Shown here in pieces: positions 1 through 9,665 of a stretch of 60,705 bases of DNA (positions are counted from its first letter, which is position 1; each line of letters opens with the position of its first letter). The notes below the pieces were generated by a model. It was not told the DNA's origin, did no database searches, and worked only from the letters and a program-made list of their open reading frames with translations. The DNA comes from Betaproteobacteria bacterium (GTDB lineage: Bacteria; Pseudomonadota; Gammaproteobacteria; Burkholderiales; Rhodocyclaceae): the NCBI GenBank assembly GCA_016194935.1, contig JACQAO010000035.1:1-60705 (forward strand), written 5' to 3'. The translations under genes were made by a program, and so were the position numbers.

Positions 1-96
1 CCCAAGGTCGTCATCGTCGCCTGTATGCGAAAGCTGCTCATCATCATGAATTCCATTGTGAAAAATAATGCGCCTTGGACTACCAATACTGCTTGA
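1..96 (+). CDS. IS110-family transposase, C-terminal end (partial)
   Basis: Frame 1 is open from the window edge and ends at TGA 94-96. It encodes 31 residues that include VACMRKLL, IIMNSIVKN and APW. This is the usual last stretch of IS110/IS1111-group transposases, the DEDD-type enzymes that move circular intermediates by site-specific recombination. The bases just after the stop (about 94-120) resemble the short terminal sequence of these elements, which normally lack long terminal repeats. The rest of the element lies outside the window, so whether it is intact cannot be told. It ends about 45 bases from the stop of the convergent patatin gene, so it probably inserted downstream of that gene without breaking it. 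Confidence 0.75.
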   Translation, partial: PKVVIVACMRKLLIIMNSIVKNNAPWTTNTA

Positions 97-140
97 CTTG
101 GAACACGGTTGCTCTGTGGCTTGAATTACGGTTTTTAGGT

Positions 141-2009
141 TCATGCCTCGTGGCGCCGAAAAGGCTTGATCTGCTCTGCGCTCATCCCATCCAACTGTTC
201 GGCGCCGTGGATGTAGCCCTGCTTGACGATATGGTCGAACTTTTCCCACGCCAGCATGCCCACGCGCTCCAATGGCGGGTTGAAGTACAGGTCGGTGAGC
301 TTTTGCGACTCGCCCCGGCGCGAGGTGCTGTACAACACAGTGACATTCATCAGGTAGCCGATCAGCGACGGAATTTTGTAGCGGCGTTGCTTGCGCGGTC
401 GCAGGCGGTCGCGCAGCAAGGCCCAATTGCCGGGGACTTCTTCCAAGGCAATCGGTCGCAGCTTGCGATTGCTTAAATCCACCCCGATCACTTTGCCCAC
501 CCCGCGCCGCGCGCGCATCACATCGACGGGAAAGTTGTTGAAAGTGCCGCCGTCGCACAGCAAGTCGCCATTCAGCAGCACTGGCGGCAGGGCGCCCGGA
601 ATGGCAATGCTCGCCAGCATGGCCTTGGCCAGATCGCCGTTTAAGCAGATGTGCTCGCGGGCCTGGGTGAAATTGCTGGCGACGCAATAGTAATTTTTCC
701 AGAGGTCTTCAATTTCCGCCTGATGTCCCAGCAGGCTCTGAACTGCGGTCTTGATAATATTACGCAGGCGTCGTCCGGCAATCAGCGAGAGTAGCGGAAT
801 CAAATTGAAGTCACCGGTGGGATTGCTGCTGAATGACCGTCGGGCAATGGTCATTACCTCGTCCAGCGGACGATCCGAGGCGACAAACGTCGCCATTATC
901 GAGCCAATGCTGGCGCCTCCCACAAAATCAATCTCTACGCCGCGCTCCTGCAAGGCCCGATACAGACCCAGATGGGCGATACCCCGCGCACCGCCACCCG
1001 CCAACACCAGACCCACTGCGGTGCGGCTCTGAATCCGCGCCAGGCGCGCCATATCGCGCTCCAACTCGGGCCGCACATGAATGTGGTCGGCCACAGGACG
1101 GCGCGCCAGCCACTCGCGCGTGCCAGTAGGACAACGCAAATCCGCCGGGTGCAGCAGCACCAGTATTTCTGCGGCTTCGCTACGGGCGCTGCGCTTCATC
1201 AGGTATTGCACTTCGGTTTCGTGCAGTACTGGCGGCTGCGCGGCATCCGCCAGCAGCAGCATCTCGTCGCAGCGCCGGGTGCAACGTTGCGTCCACGGTG
1301 TGGGATGCGCGTCACCCACCAGCAGCACGAACTCGTGGGCGGTTTCAAGTTTGTCCAGGTGCAGGGCAATTCGGCGGTTCACCTCGGCATCGTCGGCATC
1401 GCTCCGGGCCAGGCCGGGCTGTAGCAGATCCCGGTCGATGCTGGCGGCATCCACGATGCACACCTTGCCGATGCGCCCCAACTGCGCCGCCAGGCGCAGG
1501 CTGAAGTCGTGGGCGCTGACTCCCTGGCCCTGGGTAATCGGGAGCAAGCCCATGGTGACCGGTGTTGCCATCAATGAGCGGGTTTGCGCGGTTTGCAGCC
1601 GCTTGATGATTTGCCGCGTGAGCGCAATCGACACCTGCGAGCTGCTGGAGAGCAGACTGATGAACTCCGATTTTGCCAGGCGCACCAGCACCGAATCACG
1701 AATCGCAACCACCGTGGCCGAACGCGGATCGTCGGTGTACAAGCTCATCTCGCCGATGATCTGGCCGCGCGCCATTTCGCGCACCATGTGATCCACCCCG
1801 TCGTCGTCTTTTACATAGGCGCGCAGTCGACCGCTGACTGAAAGATACATGCTGTCGCCCGGATCGCCCTGAGACATCAAGGTTTCCCCGGCCGCGATCT
1901 CCACCCACTCAAGATGGCTGCGCAGCAGTTCCAAAGCGCCGGCATCAATGTCGCCGAGCAAGTTACGCAGAAGCTGGGTGAGCAGTTGGTCCTGGAAATG
2001 TTTCGTCAT
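141..2009 (-). CDS. Patatin-like phospholipase with N-terminal cyclic-nucleotide-binding domain
   Basis: This is a 622-residue NTE/RssA-type esterase. Numbers below count from a TTG nine codons upstream of the chosen start. A cNMP-binding fold fills about residues 25-145 (GDSMYL, GQIIGEMSLY, PRSATVVA). A Rossmann-like middle region follows (about 165-310), and then a patatin domain with oxyanion loop GGGARG (347-352), nucleophile elbow GASIGS (Ser376) and catalytic dyad partner DGG (495-497). All catalytic parts are present, so a serine lipid hydrolase gated by a nucleotide or other small ligand is likely. The start is ATG 2009, which follows AAGGT, rather than TTG 2036, which has no ribosome site. 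It lies 36 bases after the acetyl-CoA hydrolase gene and is probably the last gene of the operon. The substrate is unknown. Confidence 0.85.
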   Translation of the reverse strand: MTKHFQDQLLTQLLRNLLGDIDAGALELLRSHLEWVEIAAGETLMSQGDPGDSMYLSVSGRLRAYVKDDDGVDHMVREMARGQIIGEMSLYTDDPRSATVVAIRDSVLVRLAKSEFISLLSSSSQVSIALTRQIIKRLQTAQTRSLMATPVTMGLLPITQGQGVSAHDFSLRLAAQLGRIGKVCIVDAASIDRDLLQPGLARSDADDAEVNRRIALHLDKLETAHEFVLLVGDAHPTPWTQRCTRRCDEMLLLADAAQPPVLHETEVQYLMKRSARSEAAEILVLLHPADLRCPTGTREWLARRPVADHIHVRPELERDMARLARIQSRTAVGLVLAGGGARGIAHLGLYRALQERGVEIDFVGGASIGSIMATFVASDRPLDEVMTIARRSFSSNPTGDFNLIPLLSLIAGRRLRNIIKTAVQSLLGHQAEIEDLWKNYYCVASNFTQAREHICLNGDLAKAMLASIAIPGALPPVLLNGDLLCDGGTFNNFPVDVMRARRGVGKVIGVDLSNRKLRPIALEEVPGNWALLRDRLRPRKQRRYKIPSLIGYLMNVTVLYSTSRRGESQKLTDLYFNPPLERVGMLAWEKFDHIVKQGYIHGAEQLDGMSAEQIKPFRRHEA

Positions 2010-2045
2010 GACCTTATTCTGTGGGGTAGGTTTCAAAAATAAGTG

Positions 2046-4016
2046 TCAGAACAAGGTGGTGACATAAATCGTCCCGCCAACTTTTTCCATACTGACATTG
2101 GCCGAACCGCCTCGTGCGAGGCGGATCATGAAATCGTTGCTCGGCAAAATTTCCGCCAGAAAACCGCGCACGCCCCGCGCCTTCGCGTGGCTGGTCATGC
2201 GCTGTTGCAAAGCACTACCCAGGCCACAGCCCTGCCAGTCAGGGTGCACCATGAAGGCGGTTTCCGCCAGGTTGGTGGACGCGTCGATGAAATAGCAAGC
2301 CTGGGCCACCACCTGTGGATTCTCGCGGGTTCCCGTCACCGCCACAAAGGCCACCTCATTCTCGAAGTTGAGATTGCACAGGCGTTGTATTTCTTCGTTT
2401 GACAGGCTGCGCACCTGGCGAAAAAAGCGCGTATACACGTCACGCTCCGGCAAGCGGTGGAACAGGCTGCGAATCGCTTCGCCGTCCGAGGATGTTGCTG
2501 GTCGCAGCAGCACCCTGCGCTGGTCTTTGAGCACCACACTCAACTCTTCCTCCACCGGGTAGGCGTGCAGGTTATTCAAGGTCTGCTCGGGCGGCAGATA
2601 ACCCAGAGCCTGCGCCTGCTCGAACAGCGCCGCGCGAAACCTGGGGTGCGCCACTTCAATCAACGCCACCGCCCGCTCGCGGATCGACTTGCCAAACAGA
2701 TAAGCAATGCCGAATTCCGTGACTACATAGTGCACATCGCTGCGCGCCACGGTTACTCCTTCGCCGGGACGTAACACTGCGCGTATGCGCGAAGTCTCGC
2801 CATCATCCTCGGTGGAAGCCAGGCAGATGATGGGCTTGCCGCCCTCCGAGCGCGAAGCGCCGCGCAAAAATTCTCCCTGGGCGGCAAGGCCGCTGTAAAA
2901 ATCGCCATTCACCTGATCGGCGCATACCTGGCCGGTCAGGTCAACCGCGAAGGCCTGGGTCACGGACACCATCTTGTGCTGGGCCGCAATGGTATTGATG
3001 TCCGCCACTACCTCGATGGGTTGAAAGGAAAACAGCGGATTGCGGTCGATCAGGTCGTACAAGCGCCTGGAGCCCATGGCAAAGCTGGTGACAATTTTTC
3101 CGGGCTGGTTGCTCTTGCGTCGCCCGGTCAGGATGCCGCGCTCCAACAGCGGAATGATTGCGTCGGTAATCACATCCGAATGGATACCGATGTCTTGCCG
3201 GTCGACCAGGTATTTGAGCGCCTCATTGGTGACGCGGCCCAGGCCGATCTGCAGCGTCGAGCCGTCTTCGATGATGCCGCCGATGTAGCGCGCGATCTGC
3301 TCCATGGCCTGCTCGGGTGCTGCCGGGTGCAGGTACTCGATCACGGGTGCGTCGACAGGCGCCAGATGATGAATCTGGCTGATGTGCAGTGTCGAATCGC
3401 CCATGGTGCGCGGCATGGACGGGTTGATCTCGGCAATCACAACCCTGGCCTTGGCGACGGCGGCGGGAATCACATCTACTGAAACACCCAGGCTCACATA
3501 ACCAAACTCGTCCGGCAGAGACACCTGGATCAACGCCACATCCACAGCAATCCGTCCGATCGCCATCAGTTGCGGCACTCGCGCGATGGATATCGGTACA
3601 TAGTCGGCCAGGCCTTGTTTTACCGCCGCACGGATATCCTGCCCGACGAAGAAAGTGCGATGCCGGTAGCAGGTGACGGCCTCACCCTGGGCATTGTGCG
3701 GTACGACATGGTCGGTCAGGAAGTGCAGCAACTCCACGTCGGGCGGCGGAAAAGCCAGAGCCTCCAGCGCAGCGACCAGCGCGCGTGGCGTGGCGCAGGC
3801 GCTGCCCACGAACACATGGTCGCCGCCGCGTATGTGCTGCACCGCCTCTGCGACTGTGGTGAGCTTGCCGGCATGCGCTTGCAACATAGGGTGCAAGCCG
3901 GCCAGGGCGTCATGCCCCGAGGCAGCGGCTCCAGCGCCACCGCTAAAGCGAGCTCGCAAGCCATTGCCGATACGGGCGAGAAAACCTTCCGGGCGGGCTT
4001 CCGTATCGTCGGTCAT
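2046..4016 (-). CDS. Acetyl-CoA hydrolase/transferase family protein fused to a GNAT acetyltransferase
   Basis: This 656-residue two-domain protein carries an acetyl-CoA hydrolase/CoA-transferase fold (about residues 45-480) related to Ach1/Cat1 and 4-hydroxybutyrate CoA-transferases. Visible landmarks are GSACATP (71-77), the IGLGRV loop (257-262) and IHSDVITD (278-285). The catalytic Glu of classical family I transferases falls near this last segment, where an Asp (D281) is present. I therefore leave open whether it transfers CoA, hydrolyses acetyl-CoA or has another role. Residues 495-656 form a GNAT domain with the acetyl-CoA pyrophosphate loop WQGCGLG (594-600). Such fusions suggest a protein acetyltransferase coupled to acyl-CoA state, which is inference. 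It starts 27 bases after the response regulator stop and overlaps no neighbour. Confidence 0.8.
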   Translation of the reverse strand: MTDDTEARPEGFLARIGNGLRARFSGGAGAAASGHDALAGLHPMLQAHAGKLTTVAEAVQHIRGGDHVFVGSACATPRALVAALEALAFPPPDVELLHFLTDHVVPHNAQGEAVTCYRHRTFFVGQDIRAAVKQGLADYVPISIARVPQLMAIGRIAVDVALIQVSLPDEFGYVSLGVSVDVIPAAVAKARVVIAEINPSMPRTMGDSTLHISQIHHLAPVDAPVIEYLHPAAPEQAMEQIARYIGGIIEDGSTLQIGLGRVTNEALKYLVDRQDIGIHSDVITDAIIPLLERGILTGRRKSNQPGKIVTSFAMGSRRLYDLIDRNPLFSFQPIEVVADINTIAAQHKMVSVTQAFAVDLTGQVCADQVNGDFYSGLAAQGEFLRGASRSEGGKPIICLASTEDDGETSRIRAVLRPGEGVTVARSDVHYVVTEFGIAYLFGKSIRERAVALIEVAHPRFRAALFEQAQALGYLPPEQTLNNLHAYPVEEELSVVLKDQRRVLLRPATSSDGEAIRSLFHRLPERDVYTRFFRQVRSLSNEEIQRLCNLNFENEVAFVAVTGTRENPQVVAQACYFIDASTNLAETAFMVHPDWQGCGLGSALQQRMTSHAKARGVRGFLAEILPSNDFMIRLARGGSANVSMEKVGGTIYVTTLF

Positions 4017-4042
4017 GTGTGCTTATGCAAAAAATAATGCTA

Positions 4043-4408
4043 TCAGGGAGCAAGCAGGACTTGCATTTTTTCCAGCAACCTGTCGAATTCGATAGGCTTG
4101 GTCTCGAATTCGTCACACCCTGCCTCCATACAACTCTCACGATCACCAGCCATAGCGTGTGCGGTCAGGGCAATAATCGGAATTGCGCGGGTTGCCGCAT
4201 CGGACTTGAGCCGCCGTGTGGCTTCCCAGCCATCTATCACTGGCAGACTCATGTCCATAAGAATCAGATTAGGCATTTCGCGCACGGCGCACGCCAGCGC
4301 TTCGGCGCCATCGACCGCGATGAGCAACTCAAACCCCCGGCGCTCCAGCCGCCGGGAGAGCATATCCCGATTGAGTTCGTTGTCTTCGACCAGCAGTATC
4401 TTATGCAT
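4043..4408 (-). CDS. Single-domain response regulator (CheY/DivK-like receiver)
   Basis: The 121-residue protein is a lone receiver domain. It has the acidic pair E8-D9, phospho-acceptor D52 (in LMDMSLP), T82 and K104 (in ETKP). No output domain follows, so it acts by protein interaction or as a phospho-relay step. ATG 4408 is chosen because it overlaps the last codons of the histidine kinase gene (stop at 4403-4401), so the two are translationally coupled. The adjacent hybrid-less kinase is its obvious partner. The ALTAHAM and KP motifs are of the kind found in receivers paired with HisKA kinases. Confidence 0.88.
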   Translation of the reverse strand: MHKILLVEDNELNRDMLSRRLERRGFELLIAVDGAEALACAVREMPNLILMDMSLPVIDGWEATRRLKSDAATRAIPIIALTAHAMAGDRESCMEAGCDEFETKPIEFDRLLEKMQVLLAP

Positions 4409-5822
4409 CGGCAGCCACACTCGGGTTGGAAGATTCTGTGACCGGGCTGGTCAACACGCTGGCGCTGAACCGGCTGCCCTTGCCGGGGACGCTGGTCACA
4501 GTGACATCCCCTCCCATCATGCGACACAGGCGACGGCTGATGATCAAGCCCAGGCCGGAGCCGCCATACAGGCGGGTGGTCGCTGAATCGGCTTGAACGA
4601 ACGGCTGGAACAACTTGGCCATCTGTTGCTCGGTGATGCCGATGCCCGTGTCGGAAACGTCGAAAAAAACCCGCTGCAAATCCTGGGAATCGGTCTCAAG
4701 CCTGACATCAAGCGTGATGACACCGTCCGAAGTGAACTTCGCTGCATTTGACACCAGGTTAAACAAGACTTGCCTGACACGAGTGATGTCGGAATGAATA
4801 GACGCCAGATCGGCAGGCAGATTAATTTGCAGCCGGTTACGGTTGGCCGCAACGATGGGCTGGGACGTGGACGCCACCTGGTCGACCAGCCCGGCCAGCT
4901 CGATCTCCTCGAAATGCAACTCAACTTTATCCGCCTCGATTTTGGACAGATCGAGCACGTCGTTGATGAGTCGCAACAGGTGCTTGGCAGCACCCTTGAT
5001 CTTGTCAAGGTCGTCCAGCATCAAGGGATCGACGTGCTGGTCGGAGAGATCTTCATGCAGCATCTCGCTGTAGCCAATGACGGCATTGAGCGGCGTGCGC
5101 AGCTCATGGCTCATGTTCGCCAGGAAGGCGCTCTTCGACCGGTTGGCGCTTTCCGCTTGCTCACGGGCGTCTTCCGCAGCGCGGCGCTCGTTTTCAGCAA
5201 GCTTGCGGGCTAGCTTCAGTTCCAGGGTCTGTTGTTCGATCTGGCGGTTGCGCGCCTGAAGTTCCCGCTTCACCCGGATGACACGCCGTGTCTGGATGTT
5301 TGAGTGCATGCCGAAAACCGTGGTGAACATGAGAAAACCAGCAGAAGTGATGGCTATGGTAATCGGTGAAATCTCGGCGATATACGCAAACCCGATCGCC
5401 ATGCCTCCCGCAAGCGCGCCTGCAATGGCCGCGAGCAGGCCCAACAAGGCGAACCGGACACCACCGACGCTGAGGTTGCCGGCGTTGATGCTGGACATCA
5501 TCATCACGACGACATAGGAATTAAAACCAACCATTGCGCCCCAGAAGCCGACCAGTGCGGAATCGATCAACAGATTGCGCAATTCGGCCCGCTTGGAATC
5601 TCTGGCCTTTTTAGCCGCGATATAGGCGGCATGGGGCCACAACAAGGCCATGCAGGCGACGAATAACCAAAGGCCCAGCGCGGGAGGATGGAGGAAGAAC
5701 ACGGACCCGACGATGCTGCCGTTGACCAGATGCGACATCGTCCGAACGCCGTAATCGAGCTTGACGGTTGGATGAACACGCCGCACAGCCGGTCGTTCAT
5801 CATTAGCCGCGACGTGAGTCAT
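4401..5822 (-). CDS. Membrane histidine kinase with MASE2-like sensor
   Basis: A 473-residue kinase. Numbers below count from a start five codons upstream. The N-terminal half (about 25-175) has several hydrophobic helices with WPHAAYIAA and NLLIDS, matching the MASE2 membrane sensor. A coiled linker follows (about 185-235). Next come HisKA with the H box SHELRTPLN (H244) and HATPase_c with N box [10 protein letters not shown]1 DTGIG (396-400) and G2 GGSGLGL (425-431). All catalytic boxes are intact. ATG 5822 is chosen because it forms an ATGA overlap with the moaE stop. It should phosphorylate the receiver encoded immediately downstream. The signal is unknown; its placement behind molybdopterin genes hints at a redox or respiratory cue but does not prove it. 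Confidence 0.87.
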   Translation of the reverse strand: MTHVAANDERPAVRRVHPTVKLDYGVRTMSHLVNGSIVGSVFFLHPPALGLWLFVACMALLWPHAAYIAAKKARDSKRAELRNLLIDSALVGFWGAMVGFNSYVVVMMMSSINAGNLSVGGVRFALLGLLAAIAGALAGGMAIGFAYIAEISPITIAITSAGFLMFTTVFGMHSNIQTRRVIRVKRELQARNRQIEQQTLELKLARKLAENERRAAEDAREQAESANRSKSAFLANMSHELRTPLNAVIGYSEMLHEDLSDQHVDPLMLDDLDKIKGAAKHLLRLINDVLDLSKIEADKVELHFEEIELAGLVDQVASTSQPIVAANRNRLQINLPADLASIHSDITRVRQVLFNLVSNAAKFTSDGVITLDVRLETDSQDLQRVFFDVSDTGIGITEQQMAKLFQPFVQADSATTRLYGGSGLGLIISRRLCRMMGGDVTVTSVPGKGSRFSASVLTSPVTESSNPSVAADA

Positions 5823-6295
5823 TCGCGTTTTTCCCAACGCGCCGCCGCCGTCAAGTCGTCATCCCGCGCATCAACCCAACGGGCGGGTTCCGCTCCATTG
5901 CCCTCTTCCTTCTTCCAGAACGGTGCGCGGGTCTTGAGATAATCCATGATGAACTCGCAGGCGGCGAAGGCATCGCCGCGATGTGCGGAAGCGACAATCA
6001 CCAGGACAATGGCGTCGCCCGGTTCCAGCCGTCCATAACGATGAATCACCCGGATCGCCAATGACTTCCAGCGTACGTGCGCCTCGGTAACGATTTCTTC
6101 GAGTGCAGCCTCGGTCATGCCCGGATAATGCTCCAGGGTCATCGCGCTGACTTTCGCGGCTTCACCATGTTCCACATTCATGTTGCGCACCAGTCCGACG
6201 AAGCTGGCGACTGCACCGATGTCGAACTTGTTGCCGGTCAGTGCGGCAATCTCGTTGCCAACATCGAAAGCCTCGCGCTGCACGCTGACGGACAT
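5819..6295 (-). CDS. moaE: Molybdopterin synthase catalytic subunit MoaE
   Basis: The 158-residue protein matches MoaE, the large subunit of molybdopterin synthase. That enzyme inserts two sulfurs from MoaD thiocarboxylate into cyclic pyranopterin monophosphate. Visible signatures are [30 protein letters not shown] and ASAHRGDAF, plus the lysine-rich [11 protein letters not shown] segment that carries the active-site lysines. It lies nine bases after moaD, its subunit partner, and its stop codon overlaps the start of the histidine kinase gene. Length and motifs are normal. Confidence 0.95.
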   Translation of the reverse strand: MSVSVQREAFDVGNEIAALTGNKFDIGAVASFVGLVRNMNVEHGEAAKVSAMTLEHYPGMTEAALEEIVTEAHVRWKSLAIRVIHRYGRLEPGDAIVLVIVASAHRGDAFAACEFIMDYLKTRAPFWKKEEGNGAEPARWVDARDDDLTAAARWEKRE

Positions 6296-6304
6296 CAGGA
6301 CACC

Positions 6305-6559
6305 TTAGCCGCCGGTGACCGGCGGAAAGAAAGCCACTTCGTCGCCATCGACTACTGCCGCCTGCGGCCCCACCATGCGCTGATTCAGCGCCGCACGCAG
6401 GCTTTGCGATTGGGTCAGTGCGCGCCATGCGTCGCCGCGCGCGGCAAGATGTTTGCGCAACGCCGCGATATCGGCGACATCGGCGGGCAACGCCATCTCT
6501 TCGCCGCTGGCGCCGAGGGCTTCACGCAGGCTGGCGAAATAAAGCAGTTTGATGGTCAT
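6305..6559 (-). CDS. moaD: Molybdopterin synthase sulfur carrier subunit MoaD
   Basis: A small 84-residue ubiquitin-like protein starting MTIKLLYFASLRE and ending in the diagnostic Gly-Gly (VTGG). The terminal Gly is adenylated and converted to a thiocarboxylate that donates sulfur to precursor Z on MoaE. The ATG at 6559 is four bases after the moeA stop and fits the usual length of the family. A longer upstream reading frame exists inside moeA but would add an improbable Cys/Ser-rich leader. Confidence 0.94.
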   Translation of the reverse strand: MTIKLLYFASLREALGASGEEMALPADVADIAALRKHLAARGDAWRALTQSQSLRAALNQRMVGPQAAVVDGDEVAFFPPVTGG

Positions 6560-6563
6560 AAAG

Positions 6564-7802
6564 TCAGTATAGCAACTCGGAGAACGGCAGAAAACTGACC
6601 ATGCCGCCGCGCCGGATGATCTGCCCCGGCAAATTGTCGACCAGGCCGTCTGCCCATGCAACTGAAGTCAGCACACCTGATCCCTGGTTAGGGTACAAGT
6701 CCAGTCCACCTGTCCGGTTGCGGCGCACGCGCAGGAACTCACGGCGGGTCTCGGGTCGCACCAGGTCGAAGTCGGCACGCAGCGGCAACGCCGTTGGCAA
6801 TTGTCTGGCCACGCCCTGCGCCTTGAGAATGTAGGGACGCACCAGAGTAACGAATGTAACGAAACTCGACACAGGGTTGCCCGGCAAACCGATAAAAGCA
6901 GCGCGACCCGCGCCAGACCGGACATGCCCGAAGGCCAGCGGCTTGCCCGGCTTGATGGCGATTTTCCACAGCGCCAGCTCACCCTCGGCCTGCACGGCGG
7001 GCTTGACGTGATCCTCCTCACCCACCGAAACCCCGCCACAGGTGAGGATCAAGTCGTGTCCGACTGCGGCTTCGCGCAGTGCGGCGCGCGTCGCCGGCAG
7101 ATTGTCGGGGACGATGCCAAGATCGCCGACTTCACAACCCAACTGTTGCAACAGGCCGCGCAACAAATAGCGGTTGGAGTTATAGATGGCGCCCGGCGGT
7201 AATTCCGCAACCGGCACTTCGCTCGGCATCACCAACTCGTCGCCGGTGGAGAACAATGCCACGCGCAAGCGGCGAAACAGCGGCAGCGCGGCGATCCCGA
7301 CCGAGGCCGCCAAGCCCAGGTGTGACGGCGCAAGCCGCGTGCCGGCAGACAGAATTTCAACGCCGGCGCGGATGTCCTCGCCGGCGCGACGGATACTCTC
7401 GCCCCGCTGCGGCACATGCTTGACGATGACATGCGACGCACCGCCAGCGTCGCTATCGCTATCACACATTTCCTGCATGACGACGGCGTCGGCGCCGGGC
7501 GGCACCGGCGCGCCGGTAAAAATCCGCGCCGCCGACCCCGGCGCCAAGCTATGCCCAACGCTGCCAGCGGGGATGCGCTGACTCAGCGGCAGGCGTGTGC
7601 CTGCCACAGGCACATCGGCGCAACGCAGGGCATAGCCGTCCATCGCAGAGTTGTCGAGCGACGGCACATTCATCGCAGAGGTTTGCGCTACGGCCAGGAC
7701 GCGGCCAGCCGCATCCATCGTTGACACTGATTCAATGTCCGTCAGCGGTTGCGCGCCGGCCAGTAATTGCGCCAAAGCCAGGTCGAAAGACAGCAGACTC
7801 AT
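6564..7802 (-). CDS. moeA: Molybdopterin molybdenumtransferase MoeA
   Basis: A 412-residue enzyme that inserts molybdate into adenylated molybdopterin. Family landmarks are NSAMDGYAL (51-59), ARIFTGAPVPPGAD, GDELV, TCGGVSVGEEDHV and GLPGNPVSSFV, all intact. It sits between mobB (one base apart) and moaD (four bases apart), so the late molybdenum-cofactor steps are co-transcribed. moaA, moaB, moaC and mobA are not in the window and must lie elsewhere. Confidence 0.95.
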   Translation of the reverse strand: MSLLSFDLALAQLLAGAQPLTDIESVSTMDAAGRVLAVAQTSAMNVPSLDNSAMDGYALRCADVPVAGTRLPLSQRIPAGSVGHSLAPGSAARIFTGAPVPPGADAVVMQEMCDSDSDAGGASHVIVKHVPQRGESIRRAGEDIRAGVEILSAGTRLAPSHLGLAASVGIAALPLFRRLRVALFSTGDELVMPSEVPVAELPPGAIYNSNRYLLRGLLQQLGCEVGDLGIVPDNLPATRAALREAAVGHDLILTCGGVSVGEEDHVKPAVQAEGELALWKIAIKPGKPLAFGHVRSGAGRAAFIGLPGNPVSSFVTFVTLVRPYILKAQGVARQLPTALPLRADFDLVRPETRREFLRVRRNRTGGLDLYPNQGSGVLTSVAWADGLVDNLPGQIIRRGGMVSFLPFSELLY

Positions 7803-7803
7803 G

Positions 7804-8313
7804 TTAACTCCTCAACTCCTGATGTTGCAGAATGAACTCGGCGATGGCATCGACGGCGTTGAGGTCAAGCCAGGGCAGCGACGCGGGCAGTTCGATGTTG
7901 ACATCGCTGGCCAACGCCACGACATGGGGGTTTTCCGGATAAATAAGCGGCTTGCCATTGGCGGGCCGGTGCACTTCGAGCTTGGGAATCGAGGTGTACT
8001 TAAATCCCTCGACCAGTACCAGATCACATGGCGACAGGTGCGCCAGTTGTTCCTCCAGCGATGGCTCCGGCGCGCCGCGCAATTCGTGCATCAGCACCCA
8101 GCGTTGACTGGAGATCAGCAAAACCTCGCTGGCGCCCGCTTCGCGGTGACGGAAAGAATCCTTGCCCGGGCGGTCGACGTCGAAAGCGTGATGGGTATGT
8201 TTGATCAGGGATACGCGCAGCCCTTGCATGACGAAGCGTGGAATCAATTGCTCGATCAGCGTCGTTTTGCCGGCGCCGGAATAGCCGGCAAAACCGAAGA
8301 CCTTCATCTTCAT
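7804..8313 (-). CDS. mobB: Molybdopterin-guanine dinucleotide biosynthesis adapter MobB
   Basis: The 169-residue P-loop GTPase starts MKMKVFGFAG, with Walker A GYSGAGKTT (10-18). Downstream are SLIKHTHHAF, the DRPGKDSFRHREAGA signature and LVEGFK. MobB binds GTP and assists MobA in making Mo-bis-MGD, the cofactor of DMSO-reductase-family enzymes. ATG 8313 is chosen because it overlaps the upstream stop as ATGA. Its presence implies the host makes MGD-type enzymes. Confidence 0.93.
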   Translation of the reverse strand: MKMKVFGFAGYSGAGKTTLIEQLIPRFVMQGLRVSLIKHTHHAFDVDRPGKDSFRHREAGASEVLLISSQRWVLMHELRGAPEPSLEEQLAHLSPCDLVLVEGFKYTSIPKLEVHRPANGKPLIYPENPHVVALASDVNIELPASLPWLDLNAVDAIAEFILQHQELRS

Positions 8314-9665
8314 GGCAGGTCTTCCCCGCAAGGCACTTCCAGCACCGGCGCAAAACCGCCGCCAGGGGTGCGGAAGTTGGTGGTCTGCCCACGGTAAAGG
8401 CGCGCAGCGATCAACTGGACACGACCGTCATAAACGTAGTTGCGCAGATCGAGTTTCAGTTCCACCGCTTCACCCGCCACATCGAGGCGGCGCGCCGAGG
8501 GTGTCACCAATGCCTGAGCCACATATTCAGACTCAGACTCACTCGCACCGGCCATGATTTCCTCGAAGACACGCCGCGTGAGTTTGTCGCCGCGATAAGC
8601 CGCTTTGCCGCCATAGCCGCCTGCCGGCTTAAAGAACAACTGCTTGCGGCGCGCCCAGTATTCATCGGCACGCGCCGGATCGACCCGCTCGGTGCGTGGA
8701 ATCCCGTCCGTCAATTGCTTGCGCGTGTCCGCATCCACTCCCCAGGCGGCGAGCAAGGTATCGTCGCACAACACCGCCAGATTGCGCTTGTCGGCGTACA
8801 GCGCATGGGCGCGCGGATGCGGCGTCAGCACCACCGCATCGGCCAGATAGGCATCGCGCAAAGCCGCGTGCGCGGACTCCTCCAACGAAAAATCGGTGAG
8901 GCGGCAATACACCAGGTCAATGCGTGTTTGCGCATGCCACAGTCCGCCCTGCTCACCCTGCCGGAACTGTAGCTCGCGTGGATCGCAAATCACCGCGTGC
9001 ATGCCATTGCGTTCAAACAAGCGCTGAAACAGTACGAACTCCGGGTGCAGGTACTGCGTAGCGGGGTCATTGTCAACGATGGCGATACTGCGCAAGGGCG
9101 TCTTGCCGCGCGCCGCACGCCATTCGGCACGGAACATTTCGAGAAACAGGTGCTCGGGCGTATCCGCCCCGAGCAGTCCAGGCAACAGCGCCGCAGCAAC
9201 ATCGCAACAACGGTATTGCGCCCGCTCCAGCACGGCATTCAACATGCCGCCGCCGGCATTGGTATTGATTTCGATGAGTTGCGGCTGGCTATGTTCCAGC
9301 GGGCCGAGGTGAAAGTCGTAACCGAGGAATACGCCGCGCGCCGCACTCTGATGCCTTGCGATCTGCGGCGCGTGTTGCATGACATGCGCCTGATAGGCCG
9401 GCAGGGCCACTACCCGCTCGATGGCGGCGATGGTGGCGGCCATCGAATGCACATGCGCGCCGCTGACGAAGACCAGCGAATCCGCAAACAGGTGCGGACG
9501 ACTCTCGATGACCTCGGCATAGAAACCGGGACTAGTGTTTTCCAGCTCCGCGCGCAACTGGTCGCGGTCCAGCGATACGCATTGGCAGCCGATATTCAGT
9601 TGCTCGGCCAGGGCAATGCAATTGTGGCTGGGGACCGGCAGGATCGGGTTAGCGTTACAGCTCAT
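8310..9665 (-). CDS. Uncharacterised ATP-grasp-like protein (circularly permuted type suspected)
   Basis: A 451-residue protein with no enzymatic assignment that I can support. The ATP-grasp impression comes from QLIEINTNAGGG (about 132-143), which resembles the metal-binding E-x-N strand, from the glycine-rich nucleotide loop FFKPAGGYGGKAAYRG (about 345-360), and from ELKLDLRNYVYDG near the C-terminus, which may be the strand with acidic metal ligands. The order of these parts is rearranged compared with classical ATP-grasp enzymes, as in glutathionylspermidine-synthetase-like permuted folds. It overlaps both neighbours (TGATG with the helicase stop, ATGA with mobB), so it belongs to the same transcript as the molybdenum-cofactor genes. 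A ligase forming a C-N bond is possible, but the substrate is unknown. GTG 9668 is an alternative start one codon upstream. Confidence 0.7.
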   Translation of the reverse strand: MSCNANPILPVPSHNCIALAEQLNIGCQCVSLDRDQLRAELENTSPGFYAEVIESRPHLFADSLVFVSGAHVHSMAATIAAIERVVALPAYQAHVMQHAPQIARHQSAARGVFLGYDFHLGPLEHSQPQLIEINTNAGGGMLNAVLERAQYRCCDVAAALLPGLLGADTPEHLFLEMFRAEWRAARGKTPLRSIAIVDNDPATQYLHPEFVLFQRLFERNGMHAVICDPRELQFRQGEQGGLWHAQTRIDLVYCRLTDFSLEESAHAALRDAYLADAVVLTPHPRAHALYADKRNLAVLCDDTLLAAWGVDADTRKQLTDGIPRTERVDPARADEYWARRKQLFFKPAGGYGGKAAYRGDKLTRRVFEEIMAGASESESEYVAQALVTPSARRLDVAGEAVELKLDLRNYVYDGRVQLIAARLYRGQTTNFRTPGGGFAPVLEVPCGEDLP

